A stretch of 64,000 bases of DNA from Vibrio atlanticus (lineage in GTDB: Bacteria; Pseudomonadota; Gammaproteobacteria; Enterobacterales; Vibrionaceae), in contig NZ_AP025460.1 in assembly GCF_024347315.1 (NCBI RefSeq), positions 3,286,001 to 3,350,000 on the forward strand, given 5' to 3'. Each line of letters opens with the position of its first letter. The stretch's first letter is position 1. Below the pieces are notes generated by a model. The model had not been told where the DNA came from. It ran no database searches and saw only the letters and a program-made list of their open reading frames with translations. The position numbers were made by a program, and so were the translations under genes. Shown here piece after piece: positions 34,520 to 44,945 of this stretch.

Positions 34520-37000
34520 TCAGAATAAGCGCTGAGGTTGACCAAAGTAGTAACCCTGCAGGTAATCGACACCCATATCCTCTGCGATTCGACACACCTG
34601 TTCATTATGTACGAACTCCGCAACTGTTTTAGCGTTCAGTATCTGGCACAAACTCACCAGTTGCTGAGCGATCTTGCGCTGTTTCTTATCTTTATCGATA
34701 TTGCGAATCAAGCTGCCATCGAGCTTTATCACCTGTGGTTCCAATTTCAATATCTCATCAATGTTCGAGTAGCCCGAACCAAAGTCATCAACAATAATAT
34801 TCACACCGAGGTCACGGAAGTGATTACACACCTCGATCAAGCGACCGTAATCCTGAATTTGTTCGGTTTCCAACACCTCTAAACCAATACGCTGTGGATG
34901 ACTGATTTTTTTGATGGCTTGCTCAAGATGAAGAATGGTTTTCTCATTGCTAAAATCTTGAGGCGCTAAGTTAATTGAGAATGAATCGGTTCGCTGACTC
35001 ATAAAATCGAAGGTACGCGTTATCATCTGTCGACTCAGACGCGTATAGAGATGCGTTCCTTCTATGATTGGCAAGAACTTACCCGGCGCAATCAACTGAC
35101 CGTCCTCTTCAATTCGAACCAAGCACTCATAGCTTTCTTCCTGATGGCTGTGTGCCGAGACAATAGGTTGGGAACAGGCCACAATATTCTGATTAAGCAC
35201 CGCGCGACTGACACACGACAGCCAGCCAAGCTGCTCTTGGCGATGCTTCTCCAATTGAATGAGCGTCTTGGCGCTCACTAGATGCTTGTTCTGACTCACG
35301 GCGCTGCGCCTAGCATCAATCGCCTTCAACAACAAATCATCAATCGAGGTCGTAGGAAAATCTCGACGGCTGGCTATGCCCGCACAGATGGATACCGACA
35401 GGTAATCAATATCAGGCAACCCCGTTGGTTCAAAATTCACATGTTCCGTTTGGTCTGCAAATTCAGAAAAACGCTGATGAATATGTTCTTGCCCCACCCA
35501 GCTATCAAACACCACCGCCCACTCACCGATACCAATGCTATAGAGCTGACACCCCTCATCAAAGAACTGCCACAGCGCCTTTTGAAAATACTCGCTTAAA
35601 TCATGCAGAAGCTTGTCACCGACTCGATAGCCATACTTCTCATTGATTTGGCCAAATGTCGTGACTTTCAAAGCCAACAAATGACTATCGGTACTCATTT
35701 TTGACAGTTTTTCACGCAGTACGCTTCGGTTAGGTAAACCTGTACGGCGATCAATTCGGTAGCTCGTAGTCAATGCGGTCGCTTGCTGTTGAATCTTACT
35801 CGCCATGCTGTTGTTCATGTCATCGACATCAAGCAGAGCATTTCGTATCAATGAAAACAGAGGGGAAATATTGGTCGCGGGTTGTGTCTCTAATGGCAAT
35901 ACCGCCTTGCCTTCACCTTCCCTAAGCGCAAGATAAGTGAGGCTATGATGCAAAATTCGTTGCTGGCCATTATCTTGATAGAGCTCTCCCATGCAGTACA
36001 CGCCATAGGTGTCCGCTAATGCTTGGAAAACCTCAACCTCTTGGTTGCCATCAATGAAATCAATGCGAGAGGTACAGTTGTAGATAAAAAACTGTTCTGG
36101 TTTATGGGAAGCAATCTGTTGAACGCCCAATCGGATTTGCTCTAGGGTCAATGAAGGATGGTCATAACAAAACCGCACCTCATCACCAACTTGAAACGAC
36201 CCACTGAATTCTATCTCTCCGCCCTCTGTTACCTTGAGCGGTAAGTGAGTGTTCTGGTCTTTGGGTTCACCGACCATCAAGGGGAAGTTATACAGTTGCT
36301 CAAAAGGGATTTCGAGACCGTCAGCGAGGTAACGATTATAGACTTCTCGGACAGGTATACCGTCCAATTCAGCTAGCCGATTATCTTGAGCGCCAGTCAC
36401 TCGGAAGGTACGACCAATGGGGTTCCATTCGCAGTAATACCCCTTAGTAATTGCGAGTTCAACACTGTGCAGTGCTAACATGACATAGGCATTTTCATAG
36501 CAAATACCATCGAGCATCACCCATCGTCCATGCTCTGTAATGGTCGATGCACCGCCACAAATAGGTAATGAATATATCGACTGCTCAAACGCTGAAAATA
36601 GATCTTGGTTATTTATCTGCAAGCGATCGGCGAAACAGATAATGCTTTGAGTATCAGCATTACATTCAAGCTGCTGCCACATCGCTTGGCTATCCCGTCG
36701 AGGCTGCTCGCTATATTCGACAACACCACAAGTGTAAGACGTCGCCTCAAAGCGAGTAACAATAACATAGAGACCTTTATGCAGGATCACACCTTGGCTG
36801 ATGTAGTGATTAGCGCTACAACCAATCAATTTGGCGTTGGGGAAAGTCGACTGAATTACTTGGCAGGCAGCCAACACCGAATCTTTCTCGAAAGAAGAAA
36901 ACACCTGAATCAGTAGATTGTCATGTTGATGAAAATCTATCTTTTGCAATTCACGCTGGGTGCACTTAATGTCTTGTATCTGGAAAGAGGTCGATTGCAT
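34520..37000 (-). CDS. FIST-GGDEF-EAL sensor protein A
   Basis: 826 residues from the ATG at 37000 (MQSTSFQIQD). FIST-N and FIST-C sensor regions occupy about residues 20-400 (IGCSANHYISQG, WNPIGRTFRVT, YNCTSRIDF). A GGDEF-like domain follows with RTGLPNRSVL but IGIGEWAVVF in place of GGDEF, so it is probably inactive as a cyclase. The C-terminal EAL domain keeps catalytic positions (YECLVRI, NLAPQD, VDDFGSGYSN, IKLDGSLI, QGYYFGQP), so it is likely a c-di-GMP phosphodiesterase controlled by ligand binding to FIST. Its close paralogue lies 190 bp upstream. Confidence 0.92.
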   Translation of the reverse strand: MQSTSFQIQDIKCTQRELQKIDFHQHDNLLIQVFSSFEKDSVLAACQVIQSTFPNAKLIGCSANHYISQGVILHKGLYVIVTRFEATSYTCGVVEYSEQPRRDSQAMWQQLECNADTQSIICFADRLQINNQDLFSAFEQSIYSLPICGGASTITEHGRWVMLDGICYENAYVMLALHSVELAITKGYYCEWNPIGRTFRVTGAQDNRLAELDGIPVREVYNRYLADGLEIPFEQLYNFPLMVGEPKDQNTHLPLKVTEGGEIEFSGSFQVGDEVRFCYDHPSLTLEQIRLGVQQIASHKPEQFFIYNCTSRIDFIDGNQEVEVFQALADTYGVYCMGELYQDNGQQRILHHSLTYLALREGEGKAVLPLETQPATNISPLFSLIRNALLDVDDMNNSMASKIQQQATALTTSYRIDRRTGLPNRSVLREKLSKMSTDSHLLALKVTTFGQINEKYGYRVGDKLLHDLSEYFQKALWQFFDEGCQLYSIGIGEWAVVFDSWVGQEHIHQRFSEFADQTEHVNFEPTGLPDIDYLSVSICAGIASRRDFPTTSIDDLLLKAIDARRSAVSQNKHLVSAKTLIQLEKHRQEQLGWLSCVSRAVLNQNIVACSQPIVSAHSHQEESYECLVRIEEDGQLIAPGKFLPIIEGTHLYTRLSRQMITRTFDFMSQRTDSFSINLAPQDFSNEKTILHLEQAIKKISHPQRIGLEVLETEQIQDYGRLIEVCNHFRDLGVNIIVDDFGSGYSNIDEILKLEPQVIKLDGSLIRNIDKDKKQRKIAQQLVSLCQILNAKTVAEFVHNEQVCRIAEDMGVDYLQGYYFGQPQRLF

Positions 37001-37191
37001 ATTCACATTAATCGTTACGTTAATGATTTGTTATTGTGCTTATTATAGATAAAGCTTGCACGGAATACTTACAATCGTCTTATAAATAATGTGACGCTAG
37101 TTAGACATCATTCATTCCACTAAAGAGCCATCATCAGTGCCAGTGAAGCACTTTAAAAGCAAGTAACGTTAAGATCTGATGGTTTTAATAA

Positions 37192-39690
37192 CTAAAACAG
37201 TCGCTTAGGCTCGCCAAAGTAATAACCTTGCAGATAATCGACACCCATTTGCTCTGCAATTTCACAAACCTGTTGGTTATGGACAAATTCGGCAACTGTT
37301 TTGGCGTTAAACACCTGACACAAGCGTACTAATTGAGAGGCGATATTCCTTTGCTTTGGGTCTTTGTCGATATTGCGAATCAAGCTACCGTCGAGCTTAA
37401 TGATCTGCGGCTCAAGTTTAATGATCTCATCAATATTGGAATAACCAGAACCAAAGTCATCAACAATGATTCTCGCCCCAAGAGCACGGAAGTGATCACA
37501 CACTTCTATCATGCGGCCATAATCTTTGATCTGTTCAGACTCGAGAACCTCTAGACCAAGTCGAGTGGGGTCGTTCATACCACTAATCGCTGACTCGAGA
37601 ACCTCAAGCGTCTTATCGCTCAGTAAGTCTTGTGGGGATAGGTTGATTGAAAAAGAACTCTGCTTATTTGCCATGTAGCCAATGGTGTTTCGAATCATGT
37701 GCCGGCTAAGGCGAGTATAGAGATGCGTGTCAGCAATAATGGGTAAGAACTTACCAGGGAGTACAATGGTACCATCCGACTCCATGATTCTGACCAAGCA
37801 CTCTTGGCCAATCATTTCGTGAGTACCAGACGCCACAATCGGCTGTGAGTAGGTGATAATGTTCTGATCTAAGATTGCGCGGCTTACACAGCTCAACCAG
37901 CCTAGTTGTTCTTTACGATCTTCCTCACTCACCTGAATGTTTTTGGCATTAGTGATGTGAGTATTGTTCCGCACCCCGTAGCGTCGAGCTTCAATCGCTT
38001 TCAACAAGATCTCATCACCGCTATCAGCTAAGAAATCACAGCGACTAGCGAAACCACCACACAGAGAAACCGAAAGGTAGTCTATGTCGGTTAATCCATA
38101 TGGCTCAAAATTAATATGCTCAATACCATCAGCAAACTCGACGAAACGTTGCTCTATCTTCACGCTATCGACACTCGCGTTAAAGATAATTGCCCACTCA
38201 CCGACACCAATACTGAACAGTTCAACCTTTACCTTGGATTCCTTAGCCACACTAAGGTGCAATCGGTCGACAAAATGATTCGACAGATCAAGCAGTAATT
38301 GGTCACCCACTTGATAACCGTATTTTTCGTTAACTTGATGAAAATTAGTCAGCTTCAGCGTCAACAGATGTTCATTGAATAAAATCGTATTGAGGCGTTC
38401 TTTTAATACAATACGGTTAGGTAGCCCAGTGCGAGAGTCAATACGGTAGCTTTCAGTTAAGCGACGTGCTTGTTGATGGAGTTTGTTCTCCATCTGAGTA
38501 TTCATACTGTCGAGGTCTGCGACCGCATTTCTGACTAAGTTGAGTAGTGGCGATACCGTTGAGTCTCGCTTGAAATCTTCGCAACGAAACTCATTAATCT
38601 CGTCCGACTCTCTCATCGCAATATAGGTAAGGCTGTGATGCAGTATCTCTTGGCGATCGTCGTTGCGATATAGTTCTCCCATGCAGTATGCACCACACGC
38701 GTTTACTATCCCTTCAAATGGTTTGAGCTCAAGTTTACTGTCGATAAACTCTAGTCGAGATACACAGTTATAGATGATCACAGATTCAGGCTGATGCACG
38801 GCAAGCATCTCAGCGCCGTGACGAACTTTTTCTGCGGTCAAAGAAGGATGGTTATAACAAAACTGGGCCTCTTCGCCGACATGCCAAGGGCTATCAAACT
38901 CAATACTACCATCATCATTAATACGTAGAGGCGTCGAGATGCACTTCTTTCTGCCGAGCTCTCGATACAGGGGGAAACTCATCAACTGACTAAAAGGCAG
39001 ATCTTTACCGTCAGCAAGGTAATGTTTGAACACCTCGATAGCCGGCTTGTCATTCAACGCATATAAACGATTTCCAACTGCGTGTGTCACTCGCAATTTC
39101 ATCCCAATAGGATTCCACTCAGAATACGCGTCCGACCAAATCTTTAAGCTAGGGTTAGTCAATGCAACCGCAACACAAGCATGTTGGTAGGTTTGCTCAT
39201 TATGCATAACCCAACGGCCATATTCATTCTCGTGGCACAGCCCACCAGCAACTGGTAATGCGTAAGGTAAACTCTCAAAGGCGCTATAAATAGGATAGTC
39301 ACGCCCTTCAACCTGATCGCACAAGCTGATAACCGTTTTGGTTTCTTCTGTAAGGTTTAATTGAGAAGCGAGATCTTGGCTGTCTTGATTTGGGTTTCCG
39401 GTAAACGTCTGAACTGTAGACGTTAAATGGGTATCGTTAAATTCACTGACGACGACTAAGGTACATTCATGCTTCAGGCTGTTATCACAGATAACATAAC
39501 GGGCGCTCTGACCGATTAACGTCGCATGCCCTATGCGATTGAGGGCTGCATTGGCAATTCGACGAGCGATATCAGAGGACTGAGCAGAGAAAATTTGAAT
39601 AAGGTACTGTTTGCTGTCACACCACTCTCGCTGATCAAATTGAGACTTAAATAACTCCTCAGTATTTGCGAGAAATGTAAATGTTTGCAT
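37192..39690 (-). CDS. FIST-GGDEF-EAL sensor protein B
   Basis: 832 residues from the ATG at 39690 (MQTFTFLANTEEL). Same domain order as the neighbour: FIST-N/C, a degenerate GGDEF (IGVGEWAIIF) and an EAL domain with catalytic residues present (QECLVRI, NLSPQD, VDDFGSGYSN, IKLDGSLI, QGYYFGEP). The last ~60 residues of the two proteins are almost identical, while the FIST regions diverge clearly. This is tandem duplication followed by sensor divergence. It probably hydrolyses c-di-GMP in response to a different ligand. Confidence 0.92.
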   Translation of the reverse strand: MQTFTFLANTEELFKSQFDQREWCDSKQYLIQIFSAQSSDIARRIANAALNRIGHATLIGQSARYVICDNSLKHECTLVVVSEFNDTHLTSTVQTFTGNPNQDSQDLASQLNLTEETKTVISLCDQVEGRDYPIYSAFESLPYALPVAGGLCHENEYGRWVMHNEQTYQHACVAVALTNPSLKIWSDAYSEWNPIGMKLRVTHAVGNRLYALNDKPAIEVFKHYLADGKDLPFSQLMSFPLYRELGRKKCISTPLRINDDGSIEFDSPWHVGEEAQFCYNHPSLTAEKVRHGAEMLAVHQPESVIIYNCVSRLEFIDSKLELKPFEGIVNACGAYCMGELYRNDDRQEILHHSLTYIAMRESDEINEFRCEDFKRDSTVSPLLNLVRNAVADLDSMNTQMENKLHQQARRLTESYRIDSRTGLPNRIVLKERLNTILFNEHLLTLKLTNFHQVNEKYGYQVGDQLLLDLSNHFVDRLHLSVAKESKVKVELFSIGVGEWAIIFNASVDSVKIEQRFVEFADGIEHINFEPYGLTDIDYLSVSLCGGFASRCDFLADSGDEILLKAIEARRYGVRNNTHITNAKNIQVSEEDRKEQLGWLSCVSRAILDQNIITYSQPIVASGTHEMIGQECLVRIMESDGTIVLPGKFLPIIADTHLYTRLSRHMIRNTIGYMANKQSSFSINLSPQDLLSDKTLEVLESAISGMNDPTRLGLEVLESEQIKDYGRMIEVCDHFRALGARIIVDDFGSGYSNIDEIIKLEPQIIKLDGSLIRNIDKDPKQRNIASQLVRLCQVFNAKTVAEFVHNQQVCEIAEQMGVDYLQGYYFGEPKRLF

Positions 39691-39855
39691 GCCAACCCTT
39701 GTTCGAAATCGAGTGAAATGAGAACCCGTACTACTATGAATCAAAAATTCCGATCAAAAGTAGTCGCCAATTATCCTAGCCTAAACAGGCATTTAATTGT
39801 GACTAATGTAACAATTCAATATCATAAATGCGACACATTAAGCTTACTACGGCCA

Positions 39856-40572
39856 TTAAGTTAATCGCATAAGATCACTAAGTTGCTCTATTTCAACATC
39901 AGGCAGCACGGTTGCCTTCGGGGAATCATATAAATTGGAACCCGTATCATTAAACCAGCATGCTTGGAAACCATTTGTCTTAGCTCCATAGACATCGGTT
40001 CTAAGATGGTCACCAACATGGAGAATATTCTCAGCGTCACAATTTAGGTATTGCTGAGCTTTATCAAACATATCAGGGTAGGGTTTTGCTCTGCCGTCAG
40101 GACCGGCTTTAAGGATTAATTGGAAGTACTGCCCCAAGCCAATTTTATGTGGGTCGACATTGCCATTAGTAATCGCAACTAAAGGAATACGTTGGCTCAG
40201 CTCAGCCATCACTCGATGCGTTTCCTGTGGCACATCCACCTGATTACGCAGCCACAAGGCGTGTTCTATGCCTTCACGAGCCGCTTGTTCTGCTTGCTGC
40301 TGAGAATACCCCAGTTGTAACAAACCACGCTTAATCTGTGTTTCTCGCCACACGGTGACATCATGCTTTAACGCTGGGTTTTCAGAGGCGACTTGCTGTT
40401 TGATACCTTGCCACTCTTCTAACGAAAGAGAAGCAGACACAGGATGCTTTTGATAAAGCCACTGCGCCATCTCTTTCTCAACCTTCATGATCACAGGCCA
40501 GTTGTCGTACAAGGTATCATCCAAATCAAAGGTCATGGCTTTGATGGGCTTTAACCCTCGATAAATTCGCAT
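39856..40572 (-). CDS. yigB: HAD phosphatase YigB (5-amino-6-ribitylamino-uracil 5'-phosphate phosphatase family)
   Basis: 238 residues. DxDxT in FDLDDTLYDN, motif II in AITNGNVDP, GPDGRAKPYPDMF for the Lys and HVGDHLRTDVYGA for the acidic motif. E. coli YigB dephosphorylates a riboflavin intermediate and other substrates. It follows xerC by 15 bp, last gene of the dapF-yigA-xerC-yigB run, the same order as E. coli. Confidence 0.93.
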   Translation of the reverse strand: MRIYRGLKPIKAMTFDLDDTLYDNWPVIMKVEKEMAQWLYQKHPVSASLSLEEWQGIKQQVASENPALKHDVTVWRETQIKRGLLQLGYSQQQAEQAAREGIEHALWLRNQVDVPQETHRVMAELSQRIPLVAITNGNVDPHKIGLGQYFQLILKAGPDGRAKPYPDMFDKAQQYLNCDAENILHVGDHLRTDVYGAKTNGFQACWFNDTGSNLYDSPKATVLPDVEIEQLSDLMRLT

Positions 40573-40587
40573 AGTTAAACCTTTAAT

Positions 40588-41520
40588 CTAATCTTTATTC
40601 TTCTTACGAGCTCTTGGATGAGCTTGGTCATAAGCTTGTGCTAAATGTTGGAAATCTAAGTGAGTGTACACTTGGGTTGTCGAGATGTTTTCATGCCCGA
40701 GCAACTCTTGAACCGCACGAAGGTTTTGGCTCGACTCCAGTACATGCGTTGCAAACGAGTGACGCAGTTTATGCGGGCTGATGTGACTCGCGACAGATTG
40801 CTTCTTGCCCCACTCTTCCATGCGCTTTTGCACGCTGCGATGAGAGATACGAGTCCCTAACTTCGAGACAAACAGTGCAGGCTCACCCGGCGAAGCGAGT
40901 TCACCACGAACTTTGAGCCATTTATCAACCCACTCTTTCGCTAAACCAGAAAAAGGCGCTTTGCGTTCTTTGTCGCCTTTACCAATCACTCGGATTTCGC
41001 CTTGTCGACCCAATACATCTTTAAGATTGATACCGACCAGCTCAGCCAAACGTAATCCAGCACCATACATCACTTCCATCATCGCTCGGTCGCGAATTGA
41101 CAGTGGGTCGTCCTCATTCACATCAAGCAACTGACCGACTTCATCAACATCGAGGTTTTTAGGCAAAGGACGTTGTTTACGAGGTGCTGAAACCCCTTTG
41201 GCTGGATTGGCGGTCATTTCGCCACGCAAGACAAGGAAATCAAAGAAGCTGCGCAGTGAAGATAAGCGAGTCGCAATACTGCTCGCTTTCATTCCTTCGC
41301 GCATGCCTTTACTTGCAAGTTGTCTTACCCACGCCGCATCGACTTGTCCCCAGTCCGTTAGTCCGAGAGTGACTAAATGAGCGGCCATGGTTTCAAGTTG
41401 TTGTTTGTAGTTACGTTGGGTGTGTAAGCTGAGTCCCTTCTCACTTCTAAGATATTCATAGAAGCGAGAAAGCGGCTTTTGAAGGCTGTTAGGAAGAGGT
41501 ATTTTGGGCTCTAGGCTCAT
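40588..41520 (-). CDS. xerC: Tyrosine recombinase XerC
   Basis: 310 residues. N-terminal SAM-like domain (FYEYLRSEKGLSLHTQRNYKQQL). Catalytic residues: Arg in YGAGLRLAEL, Lys in IGKGDKERKAPF, HxxR in SPHKLRHSFATH, His in LGHENISTTQ and nucleophile Tyr in VYTHLD. With XerD it resolves chromosome dimers at dif. The start overlaps the end of yigA by about 32 bp. Confidence 0.97.
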   Translation of the reverse strand: MSLEPKIPLPNSLQKPLSRFYEYLRSEKGLSLHTQRNYKQQLETMAAHLVTLGLTDWGQVDAAWVRQLASKGMREGMKASSIATRLSSLRSFFDFLVLRGEMTANPAKGVSAPRKQRPLPKNLDVDEVGQLLDVNEDDPLSIRDRAMMEVMYGAGLRLAELVGINLKDVLGRQGEIRVIGKGDKERKAPFSGLAKEWVDKWLKVRGELASPGEPALFVSKLGTRISHRSVQKRMEEWGKKQSVASHISPHKLRHSFATHVLESSQNLRAVQELLGHENISTTQVYTHLDFQHLAQAYDQAHPRARKKNKD

Positions 41521-42187
41521 TATTTATCTGCCAAGGTAAGGTGTCCGCCAAATGAGCGACAACAAGTGCTAAATGGCGTAAAAAGAGCGTGTCCATATGA
41601 GGCTGGAAGTGGCCGCCATCTTCACTAGAAAAAGCGAGTACACCCAGTGGAGATCGCTTAGCAAGGGGTAGCACTACATAAGAGCCTAGCTCTGGAACTG
41701 GATAATCACCAAACAAATCGTGTCTGTCTGCCTTTCTCAATCGCCCTAGATAAGCATCTTTGCCATTGAAATGGTTAAGTGAAAATTTCGAGTAACGCTC
41801 TTCATTCAGCTGATAAAAACCTAATTGTGAGAGAACTCGTACATGAGCCTTAAGCCCTAGTTCCAACGCTTTTTGTTCAACAGCCTTGATAACCTGAATG
41901 AAGTCACTGCATTTCAACACTTGAGTTTGCAGATCCATGAATTCATAGAAAGTTTTATCGTTATTCGCCGCTAGTGACATCAGGCCAGTGATCTCTTCTT
42001 CCAGCTCTTCGATTCTATGACGCTGACGTTTAAGCTGAATCTCAACCAGAGAAACAGCGCCCTGCTCAACATTATTAATAGCAAGGCGATCAACCAAATC
42101 TTTCCTGTTTTGAAAGAAATCTGGGTTATCACGTAAATATTCCGCAACCACCTCTGCAGTCAGAGTGTCGCCTTCAACGTAAGACAA
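41489..42187 (-). CDS. yigA: DUF484 family protein YigA
   Basis: 232 residues from a TTG at 42187, supported by AAAGGATAGG upstream. The N-terminal AEYLRDNPDFFQNRKDLVDRL, a coiled-coil segment (about 45-75) and a GAF-like C-terminal half are typical of DUF484. Function unknown, but the gene is always tied to dapF and xerC. It overlaps xerC at its 3' end. Confidence 0.9.
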   Translation of the reverse strand: MSYVEGDTLTAEVVAEYLRDNPDFFQNRKDLVDRLAINNVEQGAVSLVEIQLKRQRHRIEELEEEITGLMSLAANNDKTFYEFMDLQTQVLKCSDFIQVIKAVEQKALELGLKAHVRVLSQLGFYQLNEERYSKFSLNHFNGKDAYLGRLRKADRHDLFGDYPVPELGSYVVLPLAKRSPLGVLAFSSEDGGHFQPHMDTLFLRHLALVVAHLADTLPWQINNEPRAQNTSS

Positions 42188-42230
42188 AACCTATCCTTTA
42201 TTTTTTATAAATCTATTTGTTATATCGTTA

Positions 42231-43061
42231 TTAGCAAGAAAGCTGACCATCAAACACATGCGTTGCTGGGCCAGTCATCAACAGAGGTTTCCCAGGGCCT
42301 TGCCAGCTAATGTGTAAGTCACCACCAGGTAGACGAACCTTCACATTCTCAGCCAGTAAGCCTTGTGTTATACCAACAGCAACTGCACCACATGCGCCAC
42401 TGCCACACGCCTGAGTTTCACCCGCACCACGTTCGTAGACGCGCAAGCGAACCTCTTCACGGTTAACCACTTGCATAAAGCCAGCATTAACACGCTCAGG
42501 AAAACGTTCGTGAGATTCAAGCAGCGGACCTAAGGTATCCACATCTGCTGTATCGACGTCATCAACTACGGTAACCACATGTGGGTTACCCATGCTAACA
42601 GCACCACAGAACAAGGTGTGTACATCCGTTCTTAGGATATACGTCTTTTCTGGCTGCTTCGCCTTAAATGGAATCTTGCCCGGTTCGAACTCAGGAATAC
42701 CCATGTTGACAGTGATTAAATCATTGTCTTCAATCTTAAGAACCATTTTCCCTTTCTTGGTGCTCACGTTGATGCTGTACTTATTCGTTAAGCCTTTCAT
42801 GCGAACGAATCGAGCAAAACAACGTGCACCATTGCCGCACTGCTCCACTTCACTGCCATCTGCATTAAATATGCGGTAATGGAAGTCTGTTTCAGGATCA
42901 TAGGGGGCTTCAACTACAAGTAGCTGGTCGAAACCCACACCAGTGTGACGATCCGCCAAACGACGGATCAAATCTGGAGAAAAGAAAATATTTTGAGTAA
43001 TGCAGTCCACGACCATGAAATCATTGCCCAAACCATGCATTTTAGAAAAGTGGAAGTGCAT
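42231..43061 (-). CDS. dapF: Diaminopimelate epimerase DapF
   Basis: 276 residues. The two active-site cysteines are in [11 protein letters not shown] (about residue 76) and [13 protein letters not shown] (about 220). It converts L,L- to meso-diaminopimelate for lysine and peptidoglycan. The ATG at 43061 is 11 bp after lysA, so lysA-dapF form one operon. Confidence 0.97.
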   Translation of the reverse strand: MHFHFSKMHGLGNDFMVVDCITQNIFFSPDLIRRLADRHTGVGFDQLLVVEAPYDPETDFHYRIFNADGSEVEQCGNGARCFARFVRMKGLTNKYSINVSTKKGKMVLKIEDNDLITVNMGIPEFEPGKIPFKAKQPEKTYILRTDVHTLFCGAVSMGNPHVVTVVDDVDTADVDTLGPLLESHERFPERVNAGFMQVVNREEVRLRVYERGAGETQACGSGACGAVAVGITQGLLAENVKVRLPGGDLHISWQGPGKPLLMTGPATHVFDGQLSC

Positions 43062-43072
43062 AACGCTTAAAA

Positions 43073-44326
43073 TTACTCCGGAAGAATGTTTTCAAGTTCC
43101 CACAGACTCGTAAGCTCTTCACGCTGACGAACCAAATGAGTTTTATCGCCATCAACCATCACTTCTGCCGCACGCGAACGAGTGTTGTAGTTGGATGACA
43201 TTGCGAAGCCATAAGCACCTGCTGAACGAACAGCCAATAAGTCGCCCTCTTCAAGAACAAGGTCACGATCTTTACCTAGGAAGTCACCCGTTTCACATAT
43301 AGGGCCAACTAAATCGTAAGTCACAGCTTCACCCTGACGCGGGCTAACTGGAACAATATCTTGCCAAGCTTGGTAAAGTGCAGGGCGCATCAGGTCGTTC
43401 ATTGCCGCATCGATAATGGCAAAGTTCTTATGCTCTGTTGGCTTAAGGAACTCGACTTTTGTTAATAATACACCAGCGTTAGCCGCAATCGCTCTTCCAG
43501 GCTCGAAAATCAGCTCTAGATCAGAATGATTGTCTAGGCGAGCCAACAAGGCTTTCGCGTAGTCAGAAGGCTGTGGTGGTAATTCATCACGATAAACCAC
43601 CCCCAAACCACCGCCAACATCAAGATGCTTGATGTTGATATCGTTAGCTCGTAGTTGATCGATCAACGCAAGCAAGCGATCAGTGGCATCGATGAAAGGT
43701 TCGATATCGGTTAACTGAGAGCCGATGTGGCAATCAATACCATGGATAGACAAGTTATCGAGTGTTTTAGCAAACGCATAAACAGCAGGAGCACGATCGA
43801 AGGCGATACCAAACTTGTTATCACGCAGGCCCGTAGAGATATAAGGGTGAGTATTAGCATCAACATCAGGGTTGATTCTCAGTGAAATCGGCGCTTTAAC
43901 TCCAAGTTCACCGGCCACTTTATTCAGTCGCTCCAGTTCTGGCTCAGACTCTACGTTGAAACATTTAATGTTCAACTCAAGCGCTCGTTTCATTTCTGCG
44001 GCTGTTTTGCCGACACCAGAGAAAACTACTTTCGCCGGATCGCCACCTGCAGCAACCACACGCTCTAGCTCACCACCAGAAACGATGTCAAAACCAGAAC
44101 CCAAACGAGCTAAGGTATTCAACACACCTAGATTCGAGTTAGCTTTAACGGCGTAACACACCAAATGCGGGTGCTCACCTACCGATGAGTCAAATGCGTT
44201 CCAGTGACGTTCTAATGTGGCACGAGAATATACATACAGCGGTGTACCATATTGCTCTGCTAGTTGTGAAAGTGCGACGTCCTCAGCCCAAAGCTGGCCA
44301 TCTTCCTGATAGTTGAAGTAATCCAA
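43073..44326 (-). CDS. lysA: Diaminopimelate decarboxylase LysA
   Basis: 417-residue PLP enzyme (fold III). The PLP lysine is in [10 protein letters not shown], the GGGLG phosphate loop in [21 protein letters not shown] and CETGDF near the C terminus. It makes lysine from meso-DAP, the product of DapF. The start is TTG at 44326 with AAGGG nine bases upstream. It follows lptM in the same direction. Confidence 0.96.
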   Translation of the reverse strand: MDYFNYQEDGQLWAEDVALSQLAEQYGTPLYVYSRATLERHWNAFDSSVGEHPHLVCYAVKANSNLGVLNTLARLGSGFDIVSGGELERVVAAGGDPAKVVFSGVGKTAAEMKRALELNIKCFNVESEPELERLNKVAGELGVKAPISLRINPDVDANTHPYISTGLRDNKFGIAFDRAPAVYAFAKTLDNLSIHGIDCHIGSQLTDIEPFIDATDRLLALIDQLRANDINIKHLDVGGGLGVVYRDELPPQPSDYAKALLARLDNHSDLELIFEPGRAIAANAGVLLTKVEFLKPTEHKNFAIIDAAMNDLMRPALYQAWQDIVPVSPRQGEAVTYDLVGPICETGDFLGKDRDLVLEEGDLLAVRSAGAYGFAMSSNYNTRSRAAEVMVDGDKTHLVRQREELTSLWELENILPE

Positions 44327-44367
44327 AGTTCTTATCCCTTATAAATAACGATTTCTGCGTTTTTCAC

Positions 44368-44484
44368 TTATTGTGATTGTTCAGTCTGTTGAACTTCATC
44401 AGGATCATACAAAGGACCCGTTTGACCACAACCAGAAAGTCCAATAACGGACACCATAAACAAAGCGGTAATTAGTTTTTTCAT
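44368..44484 (-). CDS. lptM: LPS assembly lipoprotein LptM (YifL family)
   Basis: 38 residues: basic start MKKLITALFMVSVIGLSGCG with lipobox LSGC, then QTGPLYDPDE, the short conserved segment of LptM/YifL. LptM assists maturation of the LptDE translocon. An ATG three codons upstream (MCKMKKL) is an alternative start. It lies before lysA and divergent from cyaY. Confidence 0.9.
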   Translation of the reverse strand: MKKLITALFMVSVIGLSGCGQTGPLYDPDEVQQTEQSQ

Positions 44485-44559
44485 TTTGCACATCGTGATT
44501 ATTAACTCAATGCCCCCTATAATCGCACCACACTCAGGAAAAGCAATAGGATAGAAAGG

Positions 44560-44874
44560 ATGAACGAGACTGAATTTCATAAGCTGGTCGATATACAGAT
44601 GCAAAACATCGAAGAAGCGATCGATGAATCAGAGGCAGATATTGATTACGAAGTGACTGGTAACGTAATGACGTTGGAGTTTGAAAACCGCAGCCAAATT
44701 ATCATCAATCGCCAAGAACCAATGCGTGAGATCTGGTTAGCGTCTAAATCTGGCGGCTTTCACTTCAAGCTAGTTGACGACAAGTGGACATGTTCAAAGA
44801 CGGGCATGGCGTTGTTTGAGATGGTCAAAGAAGAGTGCGAAAAGCACGCAGATGAAGAGATTAATTGGGTCTAA
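44560..44874 (+). CDS. cyaY: Bacterial frataxin CyaY
   Basis: 104 residues. An acidic first helix (EEAIDESEADIDYEV), LEFENRSQIIINRQEP and WLASKSGGFHF match CyaY/frataxin. It binds iron and modulates Fe-S cluster assembly with IscS. AAAGG precedes the ATG. Convergent with cyaA, separated by a terminator. Confidence 0.96.
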   Translation: MNETEFHKLVDIQMQNIEEAIDESEADIDYEVTGNVMTLEFENRSQIIINRQEPMREIWLASKSGGFHFKLVDDKWTCSKTGMALFEMVKEECEKHADEEINWV

Positions 44875-44890
44875 TCATTTGTAAGCAAAA

Positions 44891-44922
44891 CTAAAAAGGA
44901 GTGAATCAATCACTCCTTTTTT
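44891..44922. terminator. Bidirectional cyaY/cyaA terminator
   Basis: A5, GGAGTGA-ATCAA-TCACTCC, T6. Uninterrupted. Confidence 0.92.
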
Positions 44923-44945
44923 AATATCAATCAGTCTTGGTAAGA

